Position numbers and translations under genes: made by a program
The notes under the pieces: model-generated
What the model was told of the DNA's origin: nothing
The model's database searches: none
The model's input: only the letters and a program-made list of their open reading frames with translations
Source of the DNA: Branchinecta lynchi
Lineage: Eukaryota; Arthropoda; Branchiopoda; Anostraca; Branchinectidae
Assembly: GCA_023053575.1 (NCBI GenBank)
Contig: JAKZAP010000003.1
Location: 5,432,561 to 5,496,560 of the forward strand
Length of the DNA: 64,000 nucleotides
Direction of reading: 5' to 3'
Shown here: positions 31,290 through 42,049 of the stretch, in pieces
Layout of the letters: each line of letters opens with the position of its first letter
Position numbering within the stretch: the stretch's first letter is position 1

Positions 31290-32325
31290 GAGACTAACAA
31301 GACCAAAGGTTTCGATGGGATCCCAAAAATTCAATATTTGGTCCAGACAATTGGGTCTTCCCTTCGCCAGATCCAGTCTTCGCCAGACTCCTTGAACATT
31401 TTACTATTAAAATTCAGAAACAGATTAATGCCAAATAGTTAATCATCTCAGAAAACCAAGTTCAGATATGGATTCAGCATGAGTGTTTACCCGTATAAGT
31501 CATATCTCTTTTGAAGAAAACTTCCTGCCACTTCTCCCACTTCCCGGTTTCGGCCGAATTCTGAAACTGCCTGTCCGGCGTAAAAATAAAGTTCAAAAAC
31601 AAACTCAGCGTATCTTATCTCTCCGATATTGAACATCTAATCAACTTCAAATAAAAATTTAACTTATAATAAATTTTCCGGCTCCAAAAACTTTAACTTT
31701 TCCGGTTTTGGCCGGATTCCGGGCGAACTAGTTGTCTGGCGAGAAAATGGTTTTCACCATCGTCTTCAGCATGTCCTCCTACCTCTAAATCGAACATCTA
31801 ATCAACTTCAAATAAAACTTTTACTTTTAGCAGACTTTCCGGTTTTGGCCGGATTCCAGGCGAACTACTTGTCCGGCGCAAAAATGGTTTTCACCATCGT
31901 GTCTAGTATGTTTTCTTACACCTGAATCGAATATCTAATCAACTTCAAATAAAACTTTTACTTTTAACCAACTCTCCAGTTTTGGCCGGATTCCGGGCGA
32001 ACTACTTGTCTGATGACAAAATGGTTTTCACCGTCGTGTTCAGCATGTCTTCTTACCTCTTAATCAACTATCAAATTATCTGTTTAAAAGTATTTCATTT
32101 GCCCCTTAATGTAAAAACCCCTCCCCCACCCCTAAATGTAGAGATACAGAGCCTATCTACGAACTTGACCTTACCCTTGACCCAAAGAATCCTCACAACA
32201 AGTTCCATCAACATATCTCATTCCCTTCGAGAGTTATAATGCGCACAGACGGACAGACGGATAGACGATAACTTTTGCAATGTCATAGGTTTCCCGCCAC
32301 TTCCGTTTTGGGATCCCAGAAATTG
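31290..32325 (+). mobile_element. Family X element, copy X2
   Basis: A complete copy from CAAGACCAAAGGTTTCGATG to GTTTTGGGATCCCAGAAAT. It has regularly spaced internal units: TTTTCCGGTTTTGGCCGG near 31699, 31836 and (as CTCCAG) 31975, a 137-base period. The interval 30986-31289 between X1 and X2 holds no recognised feature. Confidence 0.75.
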
Positions 32326-33094
32326 CTCTACCTTGATCTGACTGTAATCCCAGTATGGCGGAATGCAAAATATCTTCTGAATAAACTTGTATTAACTTGT
32401 TTTGAACAAGACGACATATGGTGGGGTTGGACCGAAAATTTCCTAATTTTGGGTGGTAGTCAGATGGATAATCTCCCAGCATCTTCAGATGTTGTTTCCC
32501 CAATGTTTTCTTTGTTCTTTTGTCGAATAATCTCGACAACAAGTTTCGTTTCCATTTGCGTCTGCGTTGTAGTGGGAAAGTTCATGCGGTTCTATCGAAC
32601 GTCGGAACACCACAGACAAAATCGTCTCGCATACGAAGCAGCAGTGTAACAGCTGTTAGCTGATGAAACTTGTGAAAATGTGTCTCTGCAAACATGTAAT
32701 GCCAGCTAGCAAGCGATTACGAACGTTCAGTGCTTGCAAACTGTGAAACTATCAATTAGTTAGTTGGGAACTTGTGAAATATATCTCTCTGCAAACATCT
32801 AAAATAGACCAGTTGGTATGGCGAGTACAACAGCTCACTGTTTGCAAACTGAACTGTCCATTTTCTCTCTGCAATTCCGATCGAGATCTAACACTTAGTT
32901 AGTTGTTACTATCTGGCATGACTCTTGAGCCTCTTGAACGAGTAATGTTGAAACCCTACAGCATAAATATATTATATTTTTGTAGTCATCCTTTTTCTTG
33001 ATATTTTGGTACAAGACCAGATTGTGCACTGTGCAAAGCAGGTTAAATGTCACGATTTGTCTTTATGTCGGTGTTCGAGTTGTATTTGGAAAAA
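32326..33094. other. No supported gene
   Basis: Short frames at 32234-32542 (minus) and 32275-32649 (plus) overlap each other and cross the end of X2. Repeated words such as TGTGAAA-TGTGTCTCTGCAAAC and GAACTGT/GCTAGC around 32650-32900 suggest weak local duplication. Nothing else was recognised. Confidence 0.3.
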
Positions 33095-33173
33095 CGAATG
33101 AACAGTTTAGAAAAAATATATTTTAGACACAATTTAACAAACGAAAAAATACAAAATTTAACAAAAGAAGAAT

Positions 33174-33629
33174 CTAAAGAGGTTTCTTGCAAATCGGATT
33201 GTAAACTATGCTGCAACTCTTGTCATCCCATTTACCAGAAGGTAGGATAGCAACACAATCTTCTGATTCGCCGCTGGCTCCCTGATTTGGAGCATTGACA
33301 TCCCAATTAAAGTAGTTGACTACTATGGTGTCATTACTCCACTTAAAGGCTCCTTCAGTTTCAAAGTCGCTGAGACCTATCCAGGCACTTTCTTCTTCCA
33401 GTGAAGTTAAAACGACATTATTTTCGGCGAGACTTTGGAATGATGCAAGTTCAGCATCCAGAGTTTTGCAGAAGAAATATGATTCCATCCACTGCATTGG
33501 GTTTTTGAATACTCTAAAGCAATCACAACCTCCTGGAGAGCAATAAAACACCCAACCGTCCTCGCAACCTTGCGAGATCGTCCCGGAGACCGCCAGAGAT
33601 AGAAGAAAGACGCCTAGGGCCAATTTCAT
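33174..33629 (-). CDS. Secreted C-type lectin-domain protein, paralogue 1
   Basis: A 151-residue single coding exon. Residues 1-19 form a signal peptide (MKLALGVFLLSLAVSG). The rest is one C-type lectin domain with eight cysteines (22, 30, 35, 37, 54, 125, 139, 147), which fits a long-form domain with extra N-terminal disulfides. The core WIGL is at 83-86. In the carbohydrate site the usual EPN/QPD is APN (113-115) and WND is WDD (134-136), so the calcium/sugar site is altered at the first position. A sequon NDT lies at 99-101. The likely role is a soluble recognition lectin in haemolymph or mucus; ligand unknown. The ATG is fixed by a 5' UTR splice acceptor eight bases upstream that is conserved in paralogue 2. 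The two genes are divergently oriented, 26 kb apart. Confidence 0.88.
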   Translation of the reverse strand: MKLALGVFLLSLAVSGTISQGCEDGWVFYCSPGGCDCFRVFKNPMQWMESYFFCKTLDAELASFQSLAENNVVLTSLEEESAWIGLSDFETEGAFKWSNDTIVVNYFNWDVNAPNQGASGESEDCVAILPSGKWDDKSCSIVYNPICKKPL

Positions 33630-33636
33630 GTTTCAA

Positions 33637-33705
33637 TCTAAAACAAAAAGAGAGAAATTATTATTCGCTGACTGCATTATTTTATGTCTTCACTTGTGCT
33701 GGAAG
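33637..33705 (-). promoter_or_regulatory. Conserved 5' UTR mini-intron of lectin paralogue 1
   Basis: On the minus strand TTTTTGTTTTAG ends at 33638 and the exon continues ATTGAAACATG. About 56 bases upstream, GCACAA|GTGAAG is a donor-like site. The right paralogue has GCACGA|GTGAAG ... TTTGTTTTAG|ATTGAAACATG at matching positions. Conservation of both sites supports a tiny intron in the 5' UTR. The transcription start is not identified. Confidence 0.5.
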
Positions 33706-34423
33706 CAAGTCTTCCATTCCACTTGTACAGTTTAGATCCAGTGTACATCTTGTTCCCCAGATTGGCACAGACGTTCGTTCGACTGGAAGGCTAATCAGCT
33801 TGATGAGAGTTTGTCCCAGCCTAGACACCCACTAGCTCGTTGTGTGAACGACTTTTGGGAATGAAGAACAGTGGTAGAAATGCTTCTACCACGTGACTTT
33901 CGGAAAAACCCGTGCCTGTAATTAGGTGCATCGATTTCTTTCCTCAGCTCAAATCGCCTCTTTTCAGCCACTGACAACTCATTTGCAGAGTGTCGTTCCA
34001 ACACTGTGTTTCTTGAGTGGGATCAACGGATGGCTTCCACGCAAATTATGTGAGTACTGGAGCAAGTTCCATCGAAACAGTTATGGACATCCGCAAAGAA
34101 TATGTGAACAAACGCCGAATAATTCTGGTGATACAGGAACGGTAATTCTTGAATTGTCTAATCCTGAGGTCCCTGATATAATTTCAGCTTGGAACGGTAG
34201 CGGTTAAGCACTTAAAGAAGATACTATTAATGTAGTCATGATAGTGAGTATGGGCCTTCTATATTGTTTACTGAGAAACGCGCTATTGCGATGTAGGGGC
34301 TTTAGCGAGAAATTGGCCAGAAAGGTATTTATTTAAAATTTATTATATAATAAATTTTAACCTTTAGTGCTGCAGACAGGCGACCGAGTTTTCCTAGCAG
34401 GTTTCCCGCTCTTCGATCATGAC

Positions 34424-35405
34424 GCAAGACCAAAGGTTTCGATGGGATCCCAGAAATTCAATATTTGATACAGACAATTGGGTCTTGTCTTTGCCAGATC
34501 CAGTCTTCGCCAGACTCCTTGAACATTTTTACTATGAAAATTCAAAATCAGGTTAATCATCTGAGAAAAACAAGTTCAGCTATTGAATCAGCATGTGTGT
34601 TTACCCCTATAAGCCATCTCTGTTTTGACGAAAACTTCCTGCCACTTCTGCCAATTTCCCGGTTTCGGCCGAATTCCGGAACTACTTTTCCAGCGGAAAA
34701 AGAAAGCTCAAAAACGAACTCAGCGTATCTTCTTTCCCCAATATTGAACATCTAATCAACTTCAAATAAAAATTCAACTTATAGCAAATTTTCCGGCTCC
34801 AGCCGGATTCCCGTCGAACTATATGTCCGGGTAAAAAGTGATTGTCATACACGGATTCATCATCTCTTTACCCCTAAATCGAATATCTAATCAACTACAA
34901 ATAAAACTCCAACTTTTAACAATTTTCGGTTTCGGCCGGATTCCGGGCGAACTACTCGTTCGGCGAGAAAATGGTTTTCACCATTGTTTTCAGCAAGGCT
35001 TCCTACCCCTAAATCGAACATCTAATCAACTTCAAATAAGACTTTTACTTTTAACAGACTTTCCGGTTTTGGCCGGATTCTGGGCTAACTACTTTTCCGA
35101 TGACAAAATGGTTTTCACTATCGTGTTCAACATGCCTTCTTACCTCACAATCGACTATCACATTATCTGTTTAAAAATATTTAATTTGTCCCTTAATTTG
35201 AAATCCCCCTCCCACCCCTAAGTGTAGGTCGAAATAGCTCATCTACGAACTTGACCTTACTCTTGACCCAAAGAATCCTCACACCAAGTTTCATCAAAAT
35301 ACCTCATTCCCTTCGAGAGTTACAGTGCGCACAGAAGGACAGACGGACAACTTTTGCGATATCATACGTATCCCTCCACTTACGTTTTGGGATCACAAAA
35401 AGAGG
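34424..35405 (+). mobile_element. Family X element, copy X3 (left-arm-specific insertion)
   Basis: It runs from CAAGACCAAAGGTTTCGATG, GGATCCCAG to ACGTTTTGGGATCACAAAAA. It has the internal ~137-base units and the terminal CACCAAGTTTCATCAAAATA and GGACAGACGGACAAC words. The corresponding place in the right arm (between 58310 and 58480) lacks it. X3 therefore inserted after the duplication or was lost from the right arm. Confidence 0.75.
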
Positions 35406-35639
35406 GGAACTATTGGTATGTAAATAATGCTGTGCCAAGAATCCTGGACCTGGTATCATCCACGAGAATCCGGTTTTCTTGATTTTCGCATTAACCTGTA
35501 TGAAATCTAAATATTAAACAATGTTCTTGCAACGGGTTTAAGGACAATTATAAATCAATTGGAATAGTGGGAAAGAAGCTACAATCAGTAGCCCTACTGC
35601 GGGTTCACATATAGAGTTTGGTGCGCAACTCACCTTATC

Positions 35640-35830
35640 TCTGTGGGCCTCGTCGAAAGGAGCTGCGAAACTGCAGCAAAGTTTGCACGCGGTAACTGGG
35701 TGCAGCCACATAAGGCTACAAATGGTTTAAGTCAAAAGATTATTTTTTTTTGCAAACTGGTACGTAATAAAGTTCCTCCTTTTTCCCACAGGTTGTCATA
35801 TGACGAAAATGATTTTTATGGAACTTGTGG
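35640..35830 (-). pseudogene. Broken copy of the unknown terminal exon at 57553-57752
   Basis: Read on the minus strand, TTTTGACTTAAACCATTTG and CAAACTTTGCTGCAGTTTCG align without gaps to the coding exon of the right arm (FDLNHLPPYG...RVQTLLLF). Here the first proline codon after NHL is replaced by TAG, and the end of the frame is not conserved. The 5' half of the exon is poorly preserved. It therefore looks like a dead duplicate. Confidence 0.65.
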
Positions 35831-35979
35831 AACCCCATAGAGGAGGATAGGAAGCCTCATCAACCTCAACAATAGTTCATCGAACTATTTTCCTCACCTA
35901 CTGAAAAGTAAAATGTGGTCTCCAAAAAACAAATAAAAGACATCGTTTTCGCAGTTTGAGGGTGCTAAAAATAGATTCT

Positions 35980-36386
35980 TTAGCAAAACTACTGAGACAT
36001 AACTGATCATGGGCTCCTGTGGATGATGAAAATTTATATTTTTTTTTTAAATATTTTTTTTTTATTTTGCGTTTAAGATTAGTACTTTAAGGGGTGGTGG
36101 GGATCTCAGAAGCGACAATTTCTAAGCCAATCTTGTCAGGTCTCTTAAGTCCAAGCCATGTTTCATCGTCCTAGCACATCTGGAAGTACCTTAAATCGCG
36201 ATCAACGGAATTCTGCCCCCCCCCCCCCCCTCCAACTCCCCTTAAAGTGCTCAGAGAACTGAGAATTTCTAAGCCACTCATGTCAAGTTTCTAATGTTCA
36301 AGCCAAATTTTGTCGTCCTAGCAAATTTTGTCGTCCGCCCGAAAGTGATCGGCATATGGCACTTCAGCGAAGCAGCAAGTGCCATA
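35980..36386 (+). mobile_element. Helentron-like element, 5'-truncated 3' part
   Basis: It includes GATCATGGG-type body sequence, AGTACTTTAAGGGGTGGT, TTTCTAAGCCAATCTTGTCA, TTTCATCGTCCTAGCACATC and a poly-C run. It ends with the hairpin TATGGCACTTC...GAAGCAGCAAGTGCCATA (36355-36386), matching the 3' end of the element at 20817-22993. Its body resembles 47690-48431 (reverse) and 54480-55430. It is absent from the corresponding place in the right arm. Confidence 0.6.
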
Positions 36387-36829
36387 AAAACAGTTAGGCA
36401 AATATGCTGAGAAAGCTCGTTTTTAAATATATCATCGTCACCTTTATTGGGACCATAAAAACTCCTAAAACGTAAAATTTTTGTTATCCACCTACGCTCA
36501 TATTTTGAGCAAATTCACAGTCGGTGAATGGATGAAAGGTGCAGGTTGTACTTCAGTGTATAAGTTCTACAACCCGACCCAGCATATTCAAAATTGAGTT
36601 TCTCCATATGAAAAGATGTATTGCCTCTTCGCAAGCCCAAGACTTGGCAAGATTTGAGTAGTTCAGTGGAAAAGGATTCCGCGTTTGAATCGGAAAACCT
36701 TACCTGTAATAGGATTCAATTTATAATCTGTCGTAGGCTACTGGTGAACTGAAGACTGCTGAGGACAATCCTAAGTATATATACATGCACAGAGATGATA
36801 ACATATTATTAAGTAAATAATAGCGAGCT

Positions 36830-37740
36830 TCATTTTGTTTGTCTTTATTTGTCACTTTGTACTAACATGAACATTGAAACATTTAGCAATGAAAGCAAAA
36901 TGAGATCACCCGATTTTGTTATCTGCTTCCAAAATGAAGTCCGTTTCAAAGAACAGTACCTTTCATTGGGATCACTCTTGGCACTACCGAAACAAGAGCA
37001 AAGGTTTCGATGGGATCCCAAAAGTTCAAATTTGATCCAGACAATTGGGTCTTGTCTTAGCCAGGTCCAGTCTTCGCCAGACTCCTTGAACACTTTTACT
37101 ATTAGTTAAGGCCGAATAGCTAATCATACTAGAAAACCAAGTTCAGATATTGATTCAGCATGTTTGTTTACCCCTTTAAGTCATAACTGTTTTGACGAAG
37201 CAGATCGAAACCTCCTGCCATACTTCTGCCAATTTTCCGCTTTTGGCGGAATTAACTTCTCCTCCGGCGAGAAAATGAAGCTCAAAAACGAATTCAGCAT
37301 GTCTCCCTACCTCTACATCCAACCTCTAATCAACTTAAGATTAAACTTTTACTTTTAATAGATTTTCCGGTTTCAGACGGATTCCAAGCGATTTATACGT
37401 CCGGTGAGAACATGACTGTGATATACGCATTCAGCATGTCTTCTTATCCGCTAATCGAACATCCTACGAAATTTAAATAAAACTTTTACTTTTCACAAAT
37501 TTTCCAGTTGTCGCCGGATTCCGGGTGAACTATTTGCCCGGCGAGAAAATAAGTTTCATATTCGGATTCAGCATGTCCCCTTACCTCTAATTCGACTATT
37601 TCATTAGCTTTTAATAAAAAAAATTGTTCCCCTTAATTTCAAACCCCTCCCCCATCCCTAAATGAAGAGCTACATAGCCCATCTTCAATCTTGACCTGTA
37701 TTTTGACCTAAAGAGTCTGCATGCCAACTGACTTTCGACA
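36830..37740 (+). mobile_element. Family X element, copy X4 (present in both duplication arms)
   Basis: A leader (TTTGTCTTTATTTGTCACTT, TGAGATCACCCGATTTTGTT) precedes GGTTTCGATGGGATCCCAAA and several ~137-base units. The 3' end is eroded. Its counterpart in the right arm is X8 (55725-57045, minus strand), so the insertion predates the duplication. Confidence 0.7.
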
Positions 37741-38192
37741 ACATGGCAAATTGTGCGATCAAGATCCTCCTCATACCGTAAAATGTTGCCATTCATCCTC
37801 CAGATAATAAGGACAAATTTAGCACGTCGGTGGGTGAAACTGCCGTGGCTTCCATCAAGAAGTCTATCCCTTCCTAAGTTACTGCTAAAGCCCTATTTCT
37901 GTTTGTGGGGTTATTTTTTATCTCCAAGCTGCCGAGTAAAAAAATAAGGGAAGACCCTCTGCACCTGCACTAAACGACGAAAACAAAGTAAAAATAAACT
38001 TAGAATTAACAGCAGCTAGGTAATGGGGGTGCCGAGGCGCAGCACACACGAGAGGAAATTGAAGAATGCAAAGGGTGTGGCATTCTAAACTAGTGAAGCC
38101 TGTGAGCCCAAGTTCGATTCGAATAGTGGAAGTTAACCCTATATTCGACTATTTCCTCTGCTGTCGTTTTATTTAGTAAGAAGTCGACCTAT

Positions 38193-38699
38193 TTCAGCTG
38201 CAGCGATACGACAAATAAAACGGCATTAAGCGAACAAGGCAGTTAAATAAAACGGCCTTTGGCTGACGGGACTGAGACAGGGCCGAAACAAGGGTAAATC
38301 GAACTTGGCTTTAATATGAACAGACAGAAATCATATCTTGAGTAGACAGCCAGACAGGACTAGATACAAACATATTCCCCATATTTTACAAATAGGTGGC
38401 TCAAATAATATGAATAGAACGAATAGAAATTTCTTCGTAGCTACACGACTTTAAAAATGTGAATTGTGGGTGAAGTTCGTGTTCGGTAACTGCTTGTATT
38501 TCATTCTGAAAAGCTCAAAATATACGACTGTCGTCATACATACTCAAAACATACGACAGAGAGTGGATTCTCTGGAGCATGGGCCTCCACGCCACCCTTC
38601 GAACCGCACCTGTGTGTCGTAGACTAATTGTTTTACCTGTTCACCGACCAAAACCCTTTCTGAATCTGCCGTAATGAGTCTAGACTACCGTTCCCGCTT
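38193..38699. other. No feature recognised; inner breakpoint of the duplication
   Basis: Similarity to the right arm stops near 38192, at GTCGACC. The following 500 bases show no coding potential or repeats shared within the window. Confidence 0.35.
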
Positions 38700-39020
38700 A
38701 AGATAACATATTATTAAGTAAATATCGCATATCAATTTTATTTGTCTTTATTTGACACTTTGTACCGACATGAATAACAACAAATTTTGGCGATGAGAAC
38801 AAAGTGAGATCACCCGAATTTGTTATCGGCTTCCAAAACGAAATCCATGTCAGAGCGCAGAGACTTTATAGTGATCGCTCTTGACACAATCGAGCAAATC
38901 TCCACGTACGTTTTGGGATGCCAAAAACAGCAGCTGTGTCCAGACCGAAATCAGAGCACCCGCTTTGACTCCAATCAATTTTCAGAGAAGAAGTTCACAA
39001 AATCAGACATTTAACGAAGA
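38700..39020 (+). mobile_element. Family X related fragment, copy X5
   Basis: It contains AACATATTATTAAGTAAATA, TTTGTCTTTATTTGACACTT, AGTGAGATCACCCGAATTTG, TTATCGGCTTCCAAAACGAA and ACGTACGTTTTGGGATGCCA. These are the leader and terminal parts of family X joined without the internal units, as in an internally deleted copy. Confidence 0.6.
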
Positions 39021-39049
39021 ATCTTTAGTTGTTTTTCAACAAATTCTTT

Positions 39050-39117
39050 TTCCAGCTTGAGCCTGAAGAGGACCCTTGCCAAGAAGGACCGAACTATAGC
39101 TGTATAGCTGACTTATC
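39050..39117 (+). repeat. Penelope-tail repeat, copy 3 (short)
   Basis: GAGCCTGAAGAGGACCCTTG, CCAAGAAGGACCGAACTATA and CTGACTTATCCGTTTGCTGA match the other three copies. It ends where the LINE reverse transcriptase begins. Confidence 0.55.
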
Positions 39118-40488
39118 CGTTTGCTGAGACACGGTTTTCTGCCTGATTCGCTCATGGAAGTGGTCCTGCTGCCCATACCTAAGAATCGTTTGAATGACAA
39201 AACAAAGGCTGATAACTACAGACCGATTGCTCTTGCATCATGTATGTCTAAAATTCTAGAGCGAATCCTGCTGGTAAGACTCCAGGGTTATTTTGTTACA
39301 TCTGATAATCAGTTTGCTTACAAAAAGCGTTTGTCCGTTGAATTCGCAATTTTTTCCCTTCGTGCTATCATTGAATACTATTGGCTCTTCTCGACATGGG
39401 TTTATGTATGTTTTCTCGACGTGAAAAAAGCTTTTGACCGAGTGAACCAGGAGAAGTTGCTGTCTGTTCTAATTGCAAGAGGGGTCCCGATGGCCTATGT
39501 CAGATTGCTGGCTTATTGGTTTGATAATCAGAAGTTTTATGTTCGATGGGGGTCGACTCTAAGCCCATCCTTCAGTGTAAGGAATGGCGTTCGCCAGGGC
39601 GGTGTCCTTTCTGCAATACTTTACATTGTGTATTGTGATGAGCTTAACCGACGTTTAAGTAAATCAGGGCTGGGTTGCCATATTGGGTCGCAGTGTGCAA
39701 ATAATTTAAGTTATGCTGACGACCTTGTTTTGCTTGCTACTAGTGTTGGTAGTCTGAACAAACTGTTAAAAATATGTGAAGGTTTTGCTTCTGAATTTGA
39801 CATCATTTTCAATATATCCAAAACTGTGTGCATGTGCTTTCGCCCTAGTAAAGCAAAACCCCCGTTGTTACCACGAGTACTTCTCGCTGGGTCTGAGCTG
39901 GTTTTTGTACAATCTTTTCGGTACCTCGGTTACATATTTGCTGAAAACCTTCATGATGATGCTCATATACGCCACTCTCTTCGATCATTGTACATACGTG
40001 GTAATATGCTAGTTAGGAAGTTTTCTTATTGCTCTGCCGACGTTAAGACTTTTCTGTTTCAGTCTTACTGTTCGTGCGTTTTTGGGTTGTCAGTTGTCAA
40101 CAATTGCACCAAACAAAGTCTGAGTGAGATACGCATTGCTTACAATGATAGTTTTCGATTACTTCATCGTCTCCCGCGTTTTTGCAGTGCTACAGAGATG
40201 TTCGACGATTACCGTGTTCTGAACTTTTCGCAGTTGGCATACGCGCATCGTACATCTCTAAGAAATCGGTTGCTACTGTCGCAAAATTGCATAGTTGTGG
40301 CATTATGCAACCCGTGGCTTCGCCTGTCTTTGCCTGTTTGGGTTAATATGTATAAAAAAGACGGATGTGGCTAACTTACGTGGTGTTGTAGCCTAATAAG
40401 TTCTTTATTTTTGTTTGTTTGTTTGTTGTAGTGTTTGTTTATGGCTTCTGGCCGGAATAAAAGTCTTGAATTGAATTGAATTGAATTT
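39118..40488 (+). mobile_element. Second LINE, 5'-truncated in the RT domain
   Basis: It comprises the reverse transcriptase frame, a ~80-base 3' UTR with GGAATAAAAG, and a (TTGAA)n tail at 40462-40485, an insertion by target-primed reverse transcription. Endonuclease and ORF1 are absent. It differs from the LINE at 11.8-15 kb in sequence and tail, so it is a separate family. Confidence 0.85.
39121..40374 (+). CDS. LINE reverse transcriptase (N-terminally truncated, open to the stop)
   Basis: The 417-residue open frame begins inside the protein, with no real start codon. RT blocks in order: FLPDSLMEVVLLPIPK, NYRPIALASCMSKILERILL, QFAYKK, motif A CFLDVKKAFDRVN, motif B VRNGVRQGGVLSAILYIVY, motif C LSYADDLVLLATS with both catalytic aspartates, then KTVCMCF and YLGYIF (thumb side). 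The C-terminal ~130 residues resemble the tail of CR1/Jockey-group ORF2 and lack RNase H. No stop or frameshift interrupts it, which suggests recent insertion even though it could not be made as a complete protein. Confidence 0.88.
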   Translation: MLRHGFLPDSLMEVVLLPIPKNRLNDKTKADNYRPIALASCMSKILERILLVRLQGYFVTSDNQFAYKKRLSVEFAIFSLRAIIEYYWLFSTWVYVCFLDVKKAFDRVNQEKLLSVLIARGVPMAYVRLLAYWFDNQKFYVRWGSTLSPSFSVRNGVRQGGVLSAILYIVYCDELNRRLSKSGLGCHIGSQCANNLSYADDLVLLATSVGSLNKLLKICEGFASEFDIIFNISKTVCMCFRPSKAKPPLLPRVLLAGSELVFVQSFRYLGYIFAENLHDDAHIRHSLRSLYIRGNMLVRKFSYCSADVKTFLFQSYCSCVFGLSVVNNCTKQSLSEIRIAYNDSFRLLHRLPRFCSATEMFDDYRVLNFSQLAYAHRTSLRNRLLLSQNCIVVALCNPWLRLSLPVWVNMYKKDGCG

Positions 40489-40534
40489 GCCCCGTCAAGT
40501 ATGATTCGCAGTCAGCACCAGCTTTAACTCCAAT

Positions 40535-40890
40535 TATGTTGCGAGAGCAACACTTTGGTTTAGTCTTGTTTTGTTTTTTTCTGGTCGTCCGATTTCACCT
40601 TATTACTAGAAGGCGGGAAGGGTCTAACGTGTGCGGTTTTTACGGAAAGTATGGACCTCTGGCTGGATTTATGAATATGACATTACATTCTAGAAAGCTC
40701 CGTAGAACTCTTGCCTGGGGCCAAAAAGGATGGTTTTTGCTGCTTGTAATTGAGTCAGAGACTACGGTCTGTAAAGTGAAGTAGAGTTGTATAGCCTATG
40801 TCAGAGAGGACTATGTGAAGTTATGCAGCCAAGCTTTCGTTTCATTAAACCATGTTTCTGCTTTCCACTGGAAAGCTACGTTCTAGCAGG
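40535..40890 (+). repeat. Dispersed repeat R2, uninterrupted copy (empty site)
   Basis: It runs GTTGCGAGAGCAACACTTTG ... AAGGGTCTAACGTGTGCGG ... GGATTTATGAATATGACATT ... CGTAGAACTCTTGCCTGGGG ... CACTGGAAAGCTACG. It is the continuous version of 11655-11806 plus 14957-15140. It starts with a short perfect inverted repeat, GTTGCGAGAGCAAC. The function is unknown and no protein is encoded. Confidence 0.85.
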
Positions 40891-41640
40891 CAAACAGACA
40901 GACACCAGTTTTAAATTGAAGCTGGACTAAGACCTACAAGTGCGAATTCTGTACGTCTTAATATAATAGTAAAAGTACAAGTATAGAAAGTATAGAAAGT
41001 TCTAAAATATATTAAGATACGAGCCAAACCTGGAAATAAACCCATGAATTTCGAGATTTTCAAAGAAAATTAATAAACTAGCATATAGCTCCAGGACTAT
41101 ACGAGATATCGGAGATATCATCCCAAGAGACAGCTTTGTTAGGAATGAAACGAGATATTCTGCAACTAAACTAGGCTAGTACAACCGTAAAATAATAAAC
41201 AATCTGGACACATTTTATAGGCCTAAAAGGGTGGTCAAACGTTTCAGTGCGTCTTCCATTGACATCATGATGGGTGGCATTTCAGATTCAATTGGGAGGT
41301 TTTCCATGACGGGGGGTGGCAGTGGGGCAGGATTGTGGTTGAAATTAGTACTGAAGCAGTCACTCAAATAATTTGCTCTCTCTTTGGAATCTCTGGCAGT
41401 AGTGCCCTCAGATTTTTCTAGGGGAGGAATAGCATTTTTGTCGCTACAGGTCTGCCTGTAAAACCTGATACAAATTCTTTCAACTCCAATTTTTCAACTT
41501 TCTTTTCATTGCCTTTGTAGAAAAAAAGTTAGTGATGAACTGGTGGTAAAGGCGTTTCGTCGCTAAAGATCGCTTATCACTTATAACAACCTGATCCCAA
41601 TTCTTTCCGCTCAAATTTAACAACTTTCACTGCCTTAATG
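40891..41640. other. No feature recognised
   Basis: Some repeated words (CCAATTCTTTC, CTTTCACTGCC / CTTTTCATTGCC near 41490 and 41620) point to a weak ~130-base duplication. No gene is supported. Confidence 0.35.
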
Positions 41641-41649
41641 GAAAAATGG

Positions 41650-41865
41650 AGGGCTAACACTCAAAATACCCACGATCATAATGCCCACGACTCAAAATGC
41701 CCACTAGAAATGCCAACAACTCAAAATGCCCACGGCTCAAAATGCCCACGACTCAAAATGCCCACGATTGGATAAATTTGAGGTTTTCAGTCCGTAATTA
41801 GGCGTGATTGAGTGACGGGAGGAGTAGACCGAGTATCAGAATGACGATAATCGTTTGATGAACTT
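41650..41865 (-). repeat. Minisatellite CAAAATGCCCACGACT, inverted copy with flank
   Basis: About seven units of the 16-bp repeat (41655-41770) are followed by TGGATAAATTTGAGGTTTTC ... GTGACGGGAGGAGTAGACCG. That is the reverse complement of the flank at 7893-7962. The order of flank and array is preserved. Confidence 0.75.
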
Positions 41866-42049
41866 GTATAATCTCAATTATAAATATCACACTGGTTTAT
41901 TATTATTTACAAGAAACATTTTGTAGCCTATTGCATCGTGGTTAGATGCCGCAAAAGCGCTGTGCTTTCTTGAGGAAGCCTCTGACTGATACTGAGCCCC
42001 CTTGGAACTTCTCTTTAAGTGCTTGAATTTGCTGGTCTTTCCGGACCAT

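Larger units (their letters stand above)
33095..38192 (-). repeat. Left arm of a large inverted duplication
   Basis: Matches the right arm (48785-60262) in reverse complement and in collinear order: 33095-34320 with 60262-58485; 35440-35550 with 58310-58210; 35640-35830 with 57752-57553; 36480-36830 with 57400-57045; 36830-37740 (family X) with 57045-55725; 37740-37895 with 55725-55550; 37895-38192 with 49252-48785. Left-arm-only insertions are X3 (34424-35405) and a Helentron-like fragment (~35980-36386). Identity is roughly three quarters by eye. Confidence 0.88.
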
